From UBA1724 sp963621575 (lineage in GTDB: Bacteria; Verrucomicrobiota; Lentisphaeria; Oligosphaerales; Oligosphaeraceae): DNA of 64,000 nt. The notes beneath the pieces are model-generated. The model ran no database searches and was not told the origin of the DNA. It was given only the letters and a program-made list of their open reading frames with translations. Of this stretch, positions 39,827-48,531 are shown one piece after another. Location of the stretch: positions 1-64,000 of the forward strand of contig CAVFEH010000007.1 of the NCBI GenBank assembly GCA_963621575.1. The letters are read 5' to 3'. Each line of letters begins with the position of its first letter. The stretch's first letter is position 1. A program made the position numbers and the translations under genes.

Positions 39827-42430
39827 ATGAACGAAACGCCCATCTGCAATCAATACGAGCCAGCCAAAATCGAACCCAAGTGGCAGGCCTTCTGGGCCCG
39901 GAACAAGACCTTCCGCGCCGTGGACTGCGACACCACCCGGAAGAAGGTCTATGTGCTGGACATGTTCCCCTACCCCTCCGGCGCCGGACTCCACGTGGGA
40001 CACCCGGAGGGCTATACCGCCAGCGACATCTGGTGCCGCTTCAAGCGCATGAAGGGCTACAACGTCCTCCACGCCATGGGCTGGGACGCCTTCGGCCTGC
40101 CCGCCGAGCAATACGCCGTCAAGACCGGCACCCACCCCGAGATCACCACCGCCAAGAACATCCAGACCTTCAAGCGGCAGCTGGAGGCCTTCGGCTTCTC
40201 CTTTGACTGGGACCGCGAGATCCGCACCTGCGACCCCGCCTACTACAAGTGGACCCAGTGGATCTTCTCCAAGCTCTTCGAGAAGGGCCTGGCCTACGAG
40301 TCCTTCCAGCCCGTCAACTGGTGCCCCGCCCTGGGCACCGTGCTGGCCAACGAGGAGGTCATCAACGGACGCTCCGAGGTCGGGAACTACCCCGTGGAGC
40401 GCAAGCCCATCCGCCAGTGGGTCCTGAAGATCACGGAATACGCCGAAAAACTCCTCCAGGGCCTGGAGGGCCTGGACTGGCCGGAGGGCACCCTGGAGAT
40501 GCAACGCAACTGGATCGGACGCTCCACCGGCGCCCATGTGGACTTCAAGGTCAAGGACCACGGGGACACCACCATCACCGTCTACACCACCCGCCCCGAC
40601 ACCCTCTTCGGCGCCACCTACATGGTGCTGGCCCCCGAACACCCCCTCGTGGCGAAAATCACCACCCCCGGGCAGAAGGCCGCCGTGGAGGCCTACGCCG
40701 AGGAGGCCCGGAACAAGTCCGACATGGACCGCACCGAGCTCAACAAGGACAAGACCGGCGTCTTCACCGGCGCCTACGCCATCAACCCCGTCAACGGCGC
40801 CGCCATCCCCGTCTGGATCTCCGACTATGTCCTGGCATCCTACGGCACCGGCGCCATCATGGCGGTCCCCGAGCACGACACCCGCGACTTCGCCTTCGCA
40901 AAGAAATTCGACCTTCCCGTCATCTGCGTGCTGAAGCCCTCCGAGAAGGACTGCCAGGCTGCGGGGGTGGCGCTGGACGACGTGCTCTCCGGGAAGGTCT
41001 GCTGGCCCGGGGACGGCATCCACTGCAACTCCGCCAACGACCAGGGCCTGGACCTAAACGGCAAGAACCTGGAGGAGGCCAAGAAGGCCATCAACGCCTG
41101 GATGGAGGAAAAACACGTGGGCAAGGCCACCGTGAACTACCGCCTCCGCGACTGGCTCTTCAGCCGCCAGCGCTACTGGGGCGAGCCCTTCCCCCTGGTC
41201 CACTACCCCGATGGACACGTGGGACTGGTCCCCGAGGACCAGCTGCCCGTGGTGCTCCCCGAGCTGGACGACTACAAGCCCACCGCCACCGGCGAGCCCC
41301 CCCTGGCCCGCGCCAAGGAGTGGCTCAAGTGGACGGACCCGAAGACCGGCGAGGTCTGCACCCGCGAGACCAACACCATGCCCCAGTGGGCCGGCTCCTG
41401 CTGGTACTACCTGCGCTACATCGACCCCCACAATGACAAGCGGGCCTGGGACCCCGAGAAGGAAAAGTACTGGATGCCCGTGGACCTCTACGTGGGCGGC
41501 GCCGAGCACGCCGTGCTGCACCTCCTCTACTCCCGCTTCTGGCACCGCGTCCTCTTCGACCTGGGGCTGGTCTCCACCCCCGAGCCCTGGAAGCGGCTCA
41601 TCCACCAGGGCATGATCCTGGGAATCTCCTACAAGGACAAGCGCGGCGTCCTGGTGCCCAACGACCTGGTGGAGGCCCGCGACGGGAAGTTCTTCCACAA
41701 GGAGACCGGCGAGGAGCTCACCAGCCTCCCCGCCAAGATGTCCAAAAGCCTCAAGAATGTGGTGAACCCCGACGACGTCATCCGCCAATACGGCGCCGAC
41801 GCCTTCCGCCTCTACGAAATGTTCATGGGGCCCCTCCGGGAGGTCAAGCCCTGGTCCACCCAGGGAGTGGAGGGCGTCTACCGCTTCCTCCACCGCTTCT
41901 GGAGAATGTGCGTCGACACCGACACCGGCAGCCTGGCACCCCAGGTGGACGACACGCCCCTCACCCGCGACCAGGAACGGCTCCTCCACCAGACCATCAA
42001 GAAGGTCTCCGAGGACATCGAGTCCCTCTCCTACAACACCGCCATCAGCCAGCTCATGGTCTTCCAGAACGAATTCTCCAAGCTGGAACACCGGAACCGC
42101 GCCGCGCTGGAGACCGCCGTCCTCCTGCTTTCCCCCATGGCGCCCCACATCTGCGAAGAGCTCTGGACCCGCTTCGGACACGGCGACACCCTGGCCTACC
42201 ACCCCTGGCCCGAATACGATCCCAGGAAAATCGAAGTGGACGAGGTGGAGATTCTGGTGCAGCTCAACGGCAAGCCCAAGGTGCGCATGATGGCGCCCGC
42301 CAAGGCCACCAAAGAGGAACTGCTGGCCCTGGCGCACGCCAATCCCCAGGTGCAGGAGCTCCTCCAGGGCAAAACCCTGGTCAAGGAGATCGCCGTCCCC
42401 GGCCGCCTGGTGGGACTGGTCGTGAAATAA
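39827..42430 (+). CDS. leuS: Leucine-tRNA ligase
   Basis: Class Ia synthetase charging tRNA-Leu. The 867 residues start MNETPICNQYEPAKIEPKWQ and contain the HIGH-type motif PYPSGAGLHVGHPEGY, the CP1 editing domain with TTRPDTLFGATYMVLAPEH and GTGAIMAVPEHDTRDF, GSCWYYLRYIDP and the KMSKS loop (AKMSKSLKN), then the anticodon-binding helices and a C-terminal domain with VQLNGKPKVRM. Bacterial-type order and normal length. The frame is open for about 500 bases upstream through the isomerase gene, which is a shadow. The leader has CCTCCAGGAAGC, a weak ribosome site. Confidence 0.98.
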   Translation: MNETPICNQYEPAKIEPKWQAFWARNKTFRAVDCDTTRKKVYVLDMFPYPSGAGLHVGHPEGYTASDIWCRFKRMKGYNVLHAMGWDAFGLPAEQYAVKTGTHPEITTAKNIQTFKRQLEAFGFSFDWDREIRTCDPAYYKWTQWIFSKLFEKGLAYESFQPVNWCPALGTVLANEEVINGRSEVGNYPVERKPIRQWVLKITEYAEKLLQGLEGLDWPEGTLEMQRNWIGRSTGAHVDFKVKDHGDTTITVYTTRPDTLFGATYMVLAPEHPLVAKITTPGQKAAVEAYAEEARNKSDMDRTELNKDKTGVFTGAYAINPVNGAAIPVWISDYVLASYGTGAIMAVPEHDTRDFAFAKKFDLPVICVLKPSEKDCQAAGVALDDVLSGKVCWPGDGIHCNSANDQGLDLNGKNLEEAKKAINAWMEEKHVGKATVNYRLRDWLFSRQRYWGEPFPLVHYPDGHVGLVPEDQLPVVLPELDDYKPTATGEPPLARAKEWLKWTDPKTGEVCTRETNTMPQWAGSCWYYLRYIDPHNDKRAWDPEKEKYWMPVDLYVGGAEHAVLHLLYSRFWHRVLFDLGLVSTPEPWKRLIHQGMILGISYKDKRGVLVPNDLVEARDGKFFHKETGEELTSLPAKMSKSLKNVVNPDDVIRQYGADAFRLYEMFMGPLREVKPWSTQGVEGVYRFLHRFWRMCVDTDTGSLAPQVDDTPLTRDQERLLHQTIKKVSEDIESLSYNTAISQLMVFQNEFSKLEHRNRAALETAVLLLSPMAPHICEELWTRFGHGDTLAYHPWPEYDPRKIEVDEVEILVQLNGKPKVRMMAPAKATKEELLALAHANPQVQELLQGKTLVKEIAVPGRLVGLVVK

Positions 42431-42484
42431 CCCGCCGCCGTCCCGCACCCTCCCCGTTCAATCCCACACAACGCATTCCAAACC

Positions 42485-43858
42485 ATGGCGTTCCTTGACG
42501 AAAACTATCTTCTCACCTCCGACGAAGCGAAAGAGATCTACGCCGGAATCGGCGCGCTGCCCATCCTGGACCCCCACAACCACTGCGACGTGAAGGCGCT
42601 GGCGGAGGACCGCGGCTTCCAGGACCTCTGGGAGGCCGAGGCCGCCACCGACCACTATGTGTGGGAGCTCATGCGCAAATGCGGCGTCCCCGAGGAGCTG
42701 ATCACGGGGGGGGAGGCCTCGAACCACGACAAGTGGCTGGCCCTGGCGAAGGTCTTCCCCCTCCTCGCCGGCAACCCCACCTACGAATGGATCCACCTGG
42801 ACCTGCGCAGCCGCATGGGCATCCAGCTGGAGATCAACGAGGAGAACGCCGAGGCCATCTGGCAGGAGTCCCAAAAACTCCTCCAGACCCCCGGATTCTC
42901 CCCCCAGTCCCTTATCCTGGCCATGAACGTGGAGGCGATGTGCTCCACCGACGACCCCGCCGACACCCTGGAATACCACCAGGCGCTGGCAAAGAGCCGC
43001 CTGGCCGGGCGCGTCCGGCCCACCTTCCGTCCCGACAACGCCATGAACATCCAGAAGAAGAGCTGGAATGCCTACGTGGACCGGCTGGAGGCCCGCTGGA
43101 ACCGCACCCTTGACACCCTGGACGACTTCCTGGCGGTGCTGGCGCAGGCCCACGACGCCATGGGCGCCCTGGGCGCCGTCGCCTCCGACCACGGCGTGGT
43201 CACCCCCGAGACCGCCGCCCCCGACCGCGAAACCGCCGGGAAGCTCTATCTGCGCGCCCGCGCCGGCGAAATCCTCTCCGATGCGGAATGCGCCCTCTTC
43301 CGCGGATTCTTCCTCCAGGAGATGGCCGCCTTGGACGCCGAAAAGGGCTGGGTCTTCCAGATCCACTACGGCGCCGTCCGGGATGTGCGCGACTCCCTCT
43401 TCCGCAGCCTGGGGGCCGACGTGGGCGGCGATGTCTCCGACCACAACATCCACGCCCTGACGCCGCTGCTGCCTCTGCTCAACCGCTTCGACGGCCGCCT
43501 GAAGACGGTGCTCTACAACATGAACCCCGCCCACAACGCCACCCTCGCCATGCTCACCCGCGCCTTCGGCGAGAACGTATGCCTGGGACCCGCCTGGTGG
43601 CTCAACGACTCCTACGTGGGCATCCGCGCACAGCTGGAGCTGGGGGCCTCCATCGACCTCTTCAGCAACATGTCCGGCATGGTCTCCGACTCCCGGAAGA
43701 TCCTCTCCTACGGCTCCCGCTTCGACCTCTACCGCCGCACCCTCTCCGCCGTCCTGGGGGACCAGGTCCTCCGCGGGCAGATGCCCCTGTCCGTGGCGAA
43801 GATGCTGGCCCGCCGCCTGGCCTACGACCGTCCCAAGGCCTTCTTCGGCTTCCATTAG
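42485..43858 (+). CDS. uxaC: Glucuronate (uronate) isomerase
   Basis: Converts D-glucuronate to D-fructuronate (and galacturonate to tagaturonate). The 457-residue protein matches the family: FLDENYLLTSDEAKEIY, the metal pair in ILDPHNHCD (His31, His33), WEADHY-type EAEAATDHYVWELMRKCGV, GNPTYEWIHLDLRS, HYGAVRDVR-type FQIHYGAVRDV near 300, LGPAWWLNDSY and GMVSDSRKILSYGSR close to the end. The next enzyme of the pathway is probably the SDR at 52065-52922, 8 kb away on the other strand. It starts 54 bases after leuS with a pyrimidine-rich leader. Confidence 0.95.
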   Translation: MAFLDENYLLTSDEAKEIYAGIGALPILDPHNHCDVKALAEDRGFQDLWEAEAATDHYVWELMRKCGVPEELITGGEASNHDKWLALAKVFPLLAGNPTYEWIHLDLRSRMGIQLEINEENAEAIWQESQKLLQTPGFSPQSLILAMNVEAMCSTDDPADTLEYHQALAKSRLAGRVRPTFRPDNAMNIQKKSWNAYVDRLEARWNRTLDTLDDFLAVLAQAHDAMGALGAVASDHGVVTPETAAPDRETAGKLYLRARAGEILSDAECALFRGFFLQEMAALDAEKGWVFQIHYGAVRDVRDSLFRSLGADVGGDVSDHNIHALTPLLPLLNRFDGRLKTVLYNMNPAHNATLAMLTRAFGENVCLGPAWWLNDSYVGIRAQLELGASIDLFSNMSGMVSDSRKILSYGSRFDLYRRTLSAVLGDQVLRGQMPLSVAKMLARRLAYDRPKAFFGFH

Positions 43859-43881
43859 AAAACGCCCCCGCATCCCCCGCC

Positions 43882-44874
43882 ATGCCCGCCGTCGCCGCCA
43901 TCGGATTCCTCTTCGGAGCCCTCATCGGGAGCTTCCTGAACGTGGTGGTGTGGCGCGTGCCCCGGGGGATGTCCCTGGTGCGCCCCCCAAGCACCTGCCC
44001 GAAGTGCGGACGGCGCATCCGCCCCTGGGAGAACATCCCCATTCTCAGCTGGCTCCTCCTGGGCGGAAAATGCGCGGGATGCCACCTGCCAATCTCCTGG
44101 AGGTATCCCGCCGGCGAGGCCGCCACGGGATGCCTCTACGCAATGATCGCCGTCCATGTCTGGCAGGAGGCCCTCCCCTGGGAGACCCTGGTTCCCTGGT
44201 TCTGGTTCGCCGGCTCCATGCTCTCCCTGGCGCGCATCGACTGGGAACACCGCGTCATCCCCAACCGCGTCACCTATCCGGGAATGGCCGCCGCACTCCT
44301 CTGCGCGCTCTGCCTGCCACTCTCCCGGCCCGCCCTCGTCAACCCCCTCAACCCAAACTACGGCGGACTCCTCACGCGGCCCCTCCTGGCCGCCATCCGG
44401 AACCTGCCCCTCCCCGAAGCCTGCACCCTCCGGATGGCCGCCGTCGCGGACTGCCTCGCCGGGCTCCTCCTGGGGCTCCTGCTCCTGGGAGCCGTATACG
44501 TCCTCGGAAAGAAGGCCCTCCAGGCGCGCAACCGCAGGAAAGGCGTGGAGGACACCCCGGAAAACACCGAGGTCATGGGACTGGGCGACGTGAAAATGCT
44601 GGCCATGACAGGCGCCTTCCTGGGCGCGGACGCCGTGGTCTTCCTCCTGGCCGGCGGCACTCTCCTGGGATTCGCCATCGCGCTTTTGGCAAACGCCTTC
44701 CCAAAGAAGACCGACAAGGCCCGCGGGAAGGCCAAGAGCGGCAAAAAAAACGCCCCCGCCAAAGAACCCAATCCCCTGTTGGCGTCCATCCCCTTCGCCC
44801 CCGCTTTCGCGATCCCCGCGCTCCTCTGGACCGTCGCCGGAAACTGGCTCTGGCTCCTCTTCGGAGATCCCTAA
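43882..44874 (+). CDS. pilD: Prepilin peptidase (type IV leader peptidase)
   Basis: Membrane aspartic protease that cleaves the leader of pilins and pseudopilins. The 330 residues have the N-terminal helix (IGFLFGALIGSFLNVVVWRVP), the zinc-binding loop with CPKCGRRIRPWENIPILSW and CAGC, and the two catalytic Asp sites: RIDWEHRVIPNRVTYPG and MGLGDVKMLAM. The N-methyltransferase-like domain is present. A basic insert (KKTDKARGKAKSGKKNAPAK) precedes the last helices and makes it longer than E. coli PilD. It follows uxaC by 23 bases and would process the pseudopilin at 37650-38462. Confidence 0.95.
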   Translation: MPAVAAIGFLFGALIGSFLNVVVWRVPRGMSLVRPPSTCPKCGRRIRPWENIPILSWLLLGGKCAGCHLPISWRYPAGEAATGCLYAMIAVHVWQEALPWETLVPWFWFAGSMLSLARIDWEHRVIPNRVTYPGMAAALLCALCLPLSRPALVNPLNPNYGGLLTRPLLAAIRNLPLPEACTLRMAAVADCLAGLLLGLLLLGAVYVLGKKALQARNRRKGVEDTPENTEVMGLGDVKMLAMTGAFLGADAVVFLLAGGTLLGFAIALLANAFPKKTDKARGKAKSGKKNAPAKEPNPLLASIPFAPAFAIPALLWTVAGNWLWLLFGDP

Positions 44875-44982
44875 ACACGAAGAAGAAACGCACTTCCGAC
44901 GCCACCCCGCCCACGGAAAAATTTCCTGCCTGTACTTGAAATTGGGCAATCAGTGGCTAACTTTCAATGTTTACGATTTCTC

Positions 44983-44988
44983 TATAAT
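44983..44988 (+). promoter_or_regulatory. TATAAT -10 of the three-gene envelope operon
   Basis: A perfect TATAAT within TTTCTCTATAATTCC, about 93 bases before the 45081 gene, in a locally AT-rich patch (44930-44995). No strong -35 box is visible at the usual spacing. The leader ends with TTAGGAG, a strong ribosome site. Confidence 0.55.
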
Positions 44989-45080
44989 TCCATTCCAACC
45001 CCGGCCCAAAGGCGCGCGAACCCCTCCATAACACGCTGGCGGAACCGGGACAGCAACCCCCCTTAGGAGACTCCTTTCCA

Positions 45081-46334
45081 ATGAGTAAGAACGGGAAGAT
45101 CATCGGCATTGCCGCGCTGGTGCTGGCCATTGCCGCCGTTACATTTGCCGTCCTCAGCCTCTTGCAGGCCAGGAAACACGCACGGCGCTACCAGGAACTG
45201 GCCACCGCCGTGGCCGCCATGGGCGACACCCTGGACTCCGGAAAGAACATCAACGTCTCCTACTCCCTCCAGGACGGGAAGGAGCAGGGCACCCTGGGCT
45301 GGACCTCCACGAAGGGCCTCCCCGGCGCCACCGCCAACGCCGTCGCCCCCCTGGAGGACCTGGCGCAGGAAGTCATCCAGCAGCGCGAGGAGATCGTCAC
45401 CACGATCGTGGAAAAGGTCGCCAAGCCCCTGGAATGCCCCCCCGCGAAGACCCCCGACGCCGAGGCCGTCAACAATGTGACCGAATACGCCTCCAGCCTG
45501 AACGGACTGGTCCAGCACATCCAGGCCCGCGTCAACCGCGACCGGAACCTCCAGGCCATGGTCAACCAGGTCCTGGGAGCCCTCATGGTCCGCGGACGCT
45601 ACAACGGCACCATCACCGACAACGGCCAGATGGACTCCGCCGACAGCGCCGCCCTCGCCGACGCCACCAAAAACCTCAACAACCTCCGCGGGAACTACCG
45701 CGCCATGACCCGCGCCCTCCAGGAACTCTCCCGGAATCTGCGCTCCGTCCAGATTGACGGCGTCCAGTGGGAGACCCCCGCCGTTGCAAACACCCTGGGC
45801 TCCACCGGACTCACCGCGGCCGAAACCGAGAGCAACAACAACGCCCTGGGCAAATACACCGGCGACATCGCGAAGATCAAGGCGCAGCTCCAGCGCGTCA
45901 ACGACCTCCAGGACGCGGTGGACCAGCTCGCCGAGGAGCTGAAGGCCTCACAGGCCGAGACCGCCAAGTGGAAGGAAGCCTGGCAGAAGGACGAGGACGC
46001 CATCAAGTCCTTCATGGACAACGTGGTGCCCAGCGGCAACTACAACAACAGGGCCCTCGCCTCCGCCGACGAGGTTGACGAGAACATCACCGGCCGCGTC
46101 ATGAACATCGCCGCCGAATACGGATACGTCATCACCAGCCTGACCCAGGGCGACACCGTCCCCGAGCTCCTCTTCTCCGTCTACCGCGGCGGAAAATACA
46201 TCGGAATGATCCGGATCCTCTCCGTCACTCCCTACAACTCGCTGGCAATCGTCGTGAACGGGGCCGCCAAGGACATCCAGGTGAATGACACCCTGATTCT
46301 CGCCAGCGACACCCTCCAGTCCATCGTGAAGTAA
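45081..46334 (+). CDS. Membrane-anchored coiled-coil protein, unknown function
   Basis: A 417-residue protein that I do not recognise. One N-terminal anchor (about 7-28, IIGIAALVLAIAAVTFAVLSLL) is followed by a long exported helical region: two stretches (about 92-115 and 250-310) have strong coiled-coil character with many Gln, Glu and Lys. The last 80 residues change to a beta-rich domain with NITGRVMNIAAEYGYVI, LLFSVYRGGKYIGMIRIL and NSLAIVVNGAAKDI, resembling small domains in envelope and flagellar-assembly proteins. A strong Shine-Dalgarno site precedes it. It is the first of three envelope genes. Confidence 0.75.
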   Translation: MSKNGKIIGIAALVLAIAAVTFAVLSLLQARKHARRYQELATAVAAMGDTLDSGKNINVSYSLQDGKEQGTLGWTSTKGLPGATANAVAPLEDLAQEVIQQREEIVTTIVEKVAKPLECPPAKTPDAEAVNNVTEYASSLNGLVQHIQARVNRDRNLQAMVNQVLGALMVRGRYNGTITDNGQMDSADSAALADATKNLNNLRGNYRAMTRALQELSRNLRSVQIDGVQWETPAVANTLGSTGLTAAETESNNNALGKYTGDIAKIKAQLQRVNDLQDAVDQLAEELKASQAETAKWKEAWQKDEDAIKSFMDNVVPSGNYNNRALASADEVDENITGRVMNIAAEYGYVITSLTQGDTVPELLFSVYRGGKYIGMIRILSVTPYNSLAIVVNGAAKDIQVNDTLILASDTLQSIVK

Positions 46335-46356
46335 AATCCCAAGGGAGGCACAAGAC

Positions 46357-46578
46357 ATGTTCGGCAAGAAAGATCCCCAGGTCGTGAAGCCCACCAACGA
46401 CGCGTCCGCCCCCGCAGCCGACGCCAAGCCCGCAAAGGCGGCGCCCAAGGCGAAGGCCCCCAAGACCCCGGGCGCCAAGCCCACCCTCGGCGATCTCTGC
46501 GTCATGGGATCCGCCGCACTGCTGGCCGTCACCGTGGTTCTCCAGCTGGTCACCCTCAAGGCTCTCTTCCTCTTCTAG
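46357..46578 (+). CDS. Small single-TM protein with Lys/Ala/Pro-rich tail
   Basis: A 73-residue protein. The N-terminal half is low complexity (Pro, Ala, Lys: AADAKPAKAAPKAKAPKTPG) and basic, the C-terminal half is one membrane helix (about 47-72, VMGSAALLAVTVVLQLVTLKAL). It starts 22 bases after the 45081 gene with a strong ribosome site (AAGGGAGGCACAAGAC). The arrangement predicts a cytoplasmic basic tail and an inner-membrane anchor. Function unknown; operon context suggests a partner of the neighbouring envelope proteins. Confidence 0.7.
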   Translation: MFGKKDPQVVKPTNDASAPAADAKPAKAAPKAKAPKTPGAKPTLGDLCVMGSAALLAVTVVLQLVTLKALFLF

Positions 46579-46586
46579 GACACGAG

Positions 46587-46736
46587 ATGAAGAAGGCACT
46601 CCTGCTCCTCCTCTCCACGCTGCTTCTCGCGGTCCTCGCCACCAGTTGCCTTTCCATCCAGGAAGACCCAAACAGCGATCTGCCGAGCAACGCCCCCGCA
46701 TCCTGGGAGGGAAAGAGTCTCGGAGTGCCGCTCTGA
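46587..46736 (+). CDS. 49-residue lipoprotein
   Basis: A short gene: ATG 46587 to TGA 46736. The product starts MKK, then a hydrophobic signal (ALLLLLSTLLLAVLATSC) with a lipobox LATSC, so Cys21 would be lipidated and only 29 residues remain after processing. The mature part ends in SNAPASWEGKSLGVPL. It starts 8 bases after the preceding gene in the same operon. Short lipoproteins with a W-E/Gly-x-P-type tail seem recurrent in this phylum in my memory, but I could not check. Function unknown. Confidence 0.7.
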   Translation: MKKALLLLLSTLLLAVLATSCLSIQEDPNSDLPSNAPASWEGKSLGVPL

Positions 46737-46762
46737 GCGGAACCGAAAACCGAAAACGCAAC

Positions 46763-46798
46763 AAAAAACGCGACCCACGCAAGGGCCGCGTTTTTTTT
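46763..46798 (+). terminator. Intrinsic terminator of the envelope operon
   Basis: ACGCGACCC pairs with GGGCCGCGT (one A-C mismatch) around ACGCAA, flanked by A-rich sequence and eight T (46791-46798). It lies 27 bases after the lipoprotein stop codon and closes the three-gene unit. Confidence 0.85.
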
Positions 46799-46799
46799 G

Positions 46800-47391
46800 T
46801 CTCCCACAAAAAAAAGAGGAGAGCCAGACCAGGCGGACGCACCGGAACCGCCCGACGCAGGCGCGAAAGCCGAAAACCGTTTTGTTTACATTTTCACCGT
46901 GTCCAGCCACAAGGGGAGGATCTTGCGTTTTTCTTCCCGTTTTTACATCTATTCCCTTGTATCAGAGGCGATTTTGTCCAATACTGTGATTGTAGCTTAT
47001 TTTGCGTCTCTTTTTCTATCCTGGGAGCCCTGCGGGCCGTTTCTGGAATTGCTGTAATCCGGATTCGAAACGCGGCATTTTCAAGGAGGTGCAATGAACC
47101 TTAAAACATGCCTCTTTCCCGCCGTGGACATGTAGCGTCGCGAGACGGACGGAAGGGAAGGTGAAACATGGTTTTCCTCCTGAAACGCAGGGATGATATG
47201 GATCTCTTTTCCGCACACGGGCGGTCTCCATTTCGACGCGCTCCACGACTGGATGCACAAGCGCCTCCAATCCCAATTCTTTGATGCATCCGACGCGCAA
47301 ACCGCGTGGTCTTCCGCATCACATTCCGCCACGCATTTCCGCGCCGCGCCCGCGTGTCCATTTTCCCTCCCTTGTGAAGACAGGAGTTCGA
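46800..47391. other. Gene-poor region between two small-gene clusters
   Basis: About 590 bases with no gene that I can support firmly. 46900-47030 is AT-rich and may hold promoters. 47084-47097 has AAGGAGGTGCA before an ATG that opens only 13 codons, and 47159-47284 has AAGGTGAAAC before a 38-codon frame (ATG 47168, TGA 47284). These could be tiny genes, a leader of the downstream small genes, or remnants. No transposase or CRISPR is present. Confidence 0.5.
47095..47136 (+). CDS. 13-codon open frame behind a strong ribosome site
   Basis: ATG 47095 to TAG 47136 codes MNLKTCLFPAVDM. The near-perfect Shine-Dalgarno AAGGAGGTG sits 3 bases before the ATG, stronger than most in the window. It could be a leader peptide or the start of a decayed gene; there is no evidence that it is translated. 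Confidence 0.25.
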
Positions 47392-47640
47392 ATGACAAAA
47401 AAGCGGATCCTTGACGATGGAAGACAAGATTACGGGGGATTGGGGCCGGGCGCCAAAAAGGGCGTTGCAAAGGAGCCAAAGGGGCTCTGGAAAATATTGC
47501 TGGCATGGCGGACCTACGGGGAAATCACCGGGTATGCTGAAAGGAAACGAAGCATGGCGCGCCTCCGGGCGTGCCTGCTGTGCTGCGAGGACGCGGTGGA
47601 GTTGACGGAAACGTGCCGTCGTCTCCCGAGAAAACCATAA
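47392..47640 (+). CDS. Small basic protein, unknown function
   Basis: An 82-residue basic protein beginning MTKKRILDDGRQDYGGLG, with central KGLWKILLAWRTYGEITGYAERKRSMARL and a cysteine-containing helix (LRACLLCCEDAVELTETC). The ATG at 47392 has an AGGAG site six bases upstream (GACAGGAGTTCGA). A longer in-frame opening at 47281 covers sequence with no coding look. No known domain is seen; the Arg/Lys content and amphipathic helices would suit nucleic-acid contact. It precedes a run of HTH genes on the same strand. Confidence 0.55.
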   Translation: MTKKRILDDGRQDYGGLGPGAKKGVAKEPKGLWKILLAWRTYGEITGYAERKRSMARLRACLLCCEDAVELTETCRRLPRKP

Positions 47641-47763
47641 CGGGCGAGGCGTGAAGCACCCGGCTGCGCGCATTTTTGCGCGTATGCCCCATGTTGCGGA
47701 GCCCCCCCCGCCGAAGTCCTGGCTGCCGCCCCACCCCCTCACCTTTGCCCCCGGAGGAACCCT

Positions 47764-48036
47764 ATGCCCCTGAATGGCCTCGATGATTTCGTCCCCACCC
47801 ATTTTCCACCTCATTCCGACCCCGGCGCGGCTCCCGGCGTGCGTCCCCTAAATGCCTTGGAATCCCAGGAGCTGAGCCTGCGGGTGCTCGTCCAGGGCGC
47901 CATGGGCCTTTCCCTGGCCCTCATGGCCTACCCGGAGGCGCGGCAGGAGTTTCACCGCAGCCTGGAGGAACTCTTCCAGTCGGAATTGGAGGAGATCCGC
48001 GCTGAAGAGGAGCGCCGGCGCCGCAATGCCCGGTAG
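47764..48036 (+). CDS. 90-residue helical protein in the HTH cluster
   Basis: Unknown function. It follows CCCGGAGGAACCCT, a good ribosome site. Residues 1-30 are Pro-rich; 31-90 form a helical segment, NALESQELSLRVLVQG, MGLSLALMAYPEARQEFHRS and LEELFQSELEEIRAEEERR, ending in Arg. That segment resembles the C-terminal half of the third HTH protein downstream (LDQAAALYHLCKTKPSLRQK, then LLERLQDAIRQEA), with a similar L-A-L-P-R-L pattern. It may be an HTH-less relative or dimerisation partner. Confidence 0.6.
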   Translation: MPLNGLDDFVPTHFPPHSDPGAAPGVRPLNALESQELSLRVLVQGAMGLSLALMAYPEARQEFHRSLEELFQSELEEIRAEEERRRRNAR

Positions 48037-48078
48037 AGTCCACCCTTTGCATGCCCCGGAGGAGCAAGGAGGAGCCTT

Positions 48079-48531
48079 GTGAAAGAGCATAGAATGCCAG
48101 AGAGATTGCGCCAGGAGGATCCGGTCCAGGAGGTCGCCAAGGACCTGCGGGAGTTCCGGAAAGACAACAAATTGACCGTGGACGAGATGGCGGCGTTGTT
48201 GCGTGTAAGCCGCCACGCCATCGTGAAGTGGGAGAAGGGGGATTGTCCCCGCAGCCAGCACCGCAGCCGCGCGGCGCTGCTGGCATTCCGTGAAATCCAA
48301 AGGAGCCCCGACGCCCTGCAGCACGTCCGGCTCCTCCATCTGCGCGCACTCTGCACCTGGCGTCTGAATGACGTCGCACAAGGGATCCGGGAGGATGCCA
48401 CGAGGCTCCTGGAGATCACTCCTTCGCCGGAACGCCTCCTGAAACGGCTGCGGGCGCTGCTGGAGAAAAATGCGCGGAAGCTCCTGGCGCACCTCGCGGA
48501 GGACGCCGGAAGTCGGGAGGCAGACGCATGA
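48079..48531 (+). CDS. XRE-family helix-turn-helix protein (cluster member 1)
   Basis: 150 residues, started by GTG 48079 behind AAGGAGGAG. The HTH lies at about 17-60: VAKDLREFRKDNKLTVDEMAALLRVSRHAIVKWEKG, with the XRE-type first helix, turn and W-E-x-G ending. The C-terminal half is a helical region ending in SPERLLKRLRALLEKN. Probably a DNA-binding regulator. Its stop overlaps the ATG of the next HTH gene by four bases (ATGA), so the two are translationally coupled. Confidence 0.8.
   Translation: MKEHRMPERLRQEDPVQEVAKDLREFRKDNKLTVDEMAALLRVSRHAIVKWEKGDCPRSQHRSRAALLAFREIQRSPDALQHVRLLHLRALCTWRLNDVAQGIREDATRLLEITPSPERLLKRLRALLEKNARKLLAHLAEDAGSREADA

Noticed and set aside
47101..47814. 237-codon minus-strand frame across the small-gene region
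   Set aside because: It is opposite two short plus-strand genes with strong ribosome sites, has no domain-like pattern and no ribosome site of its own.
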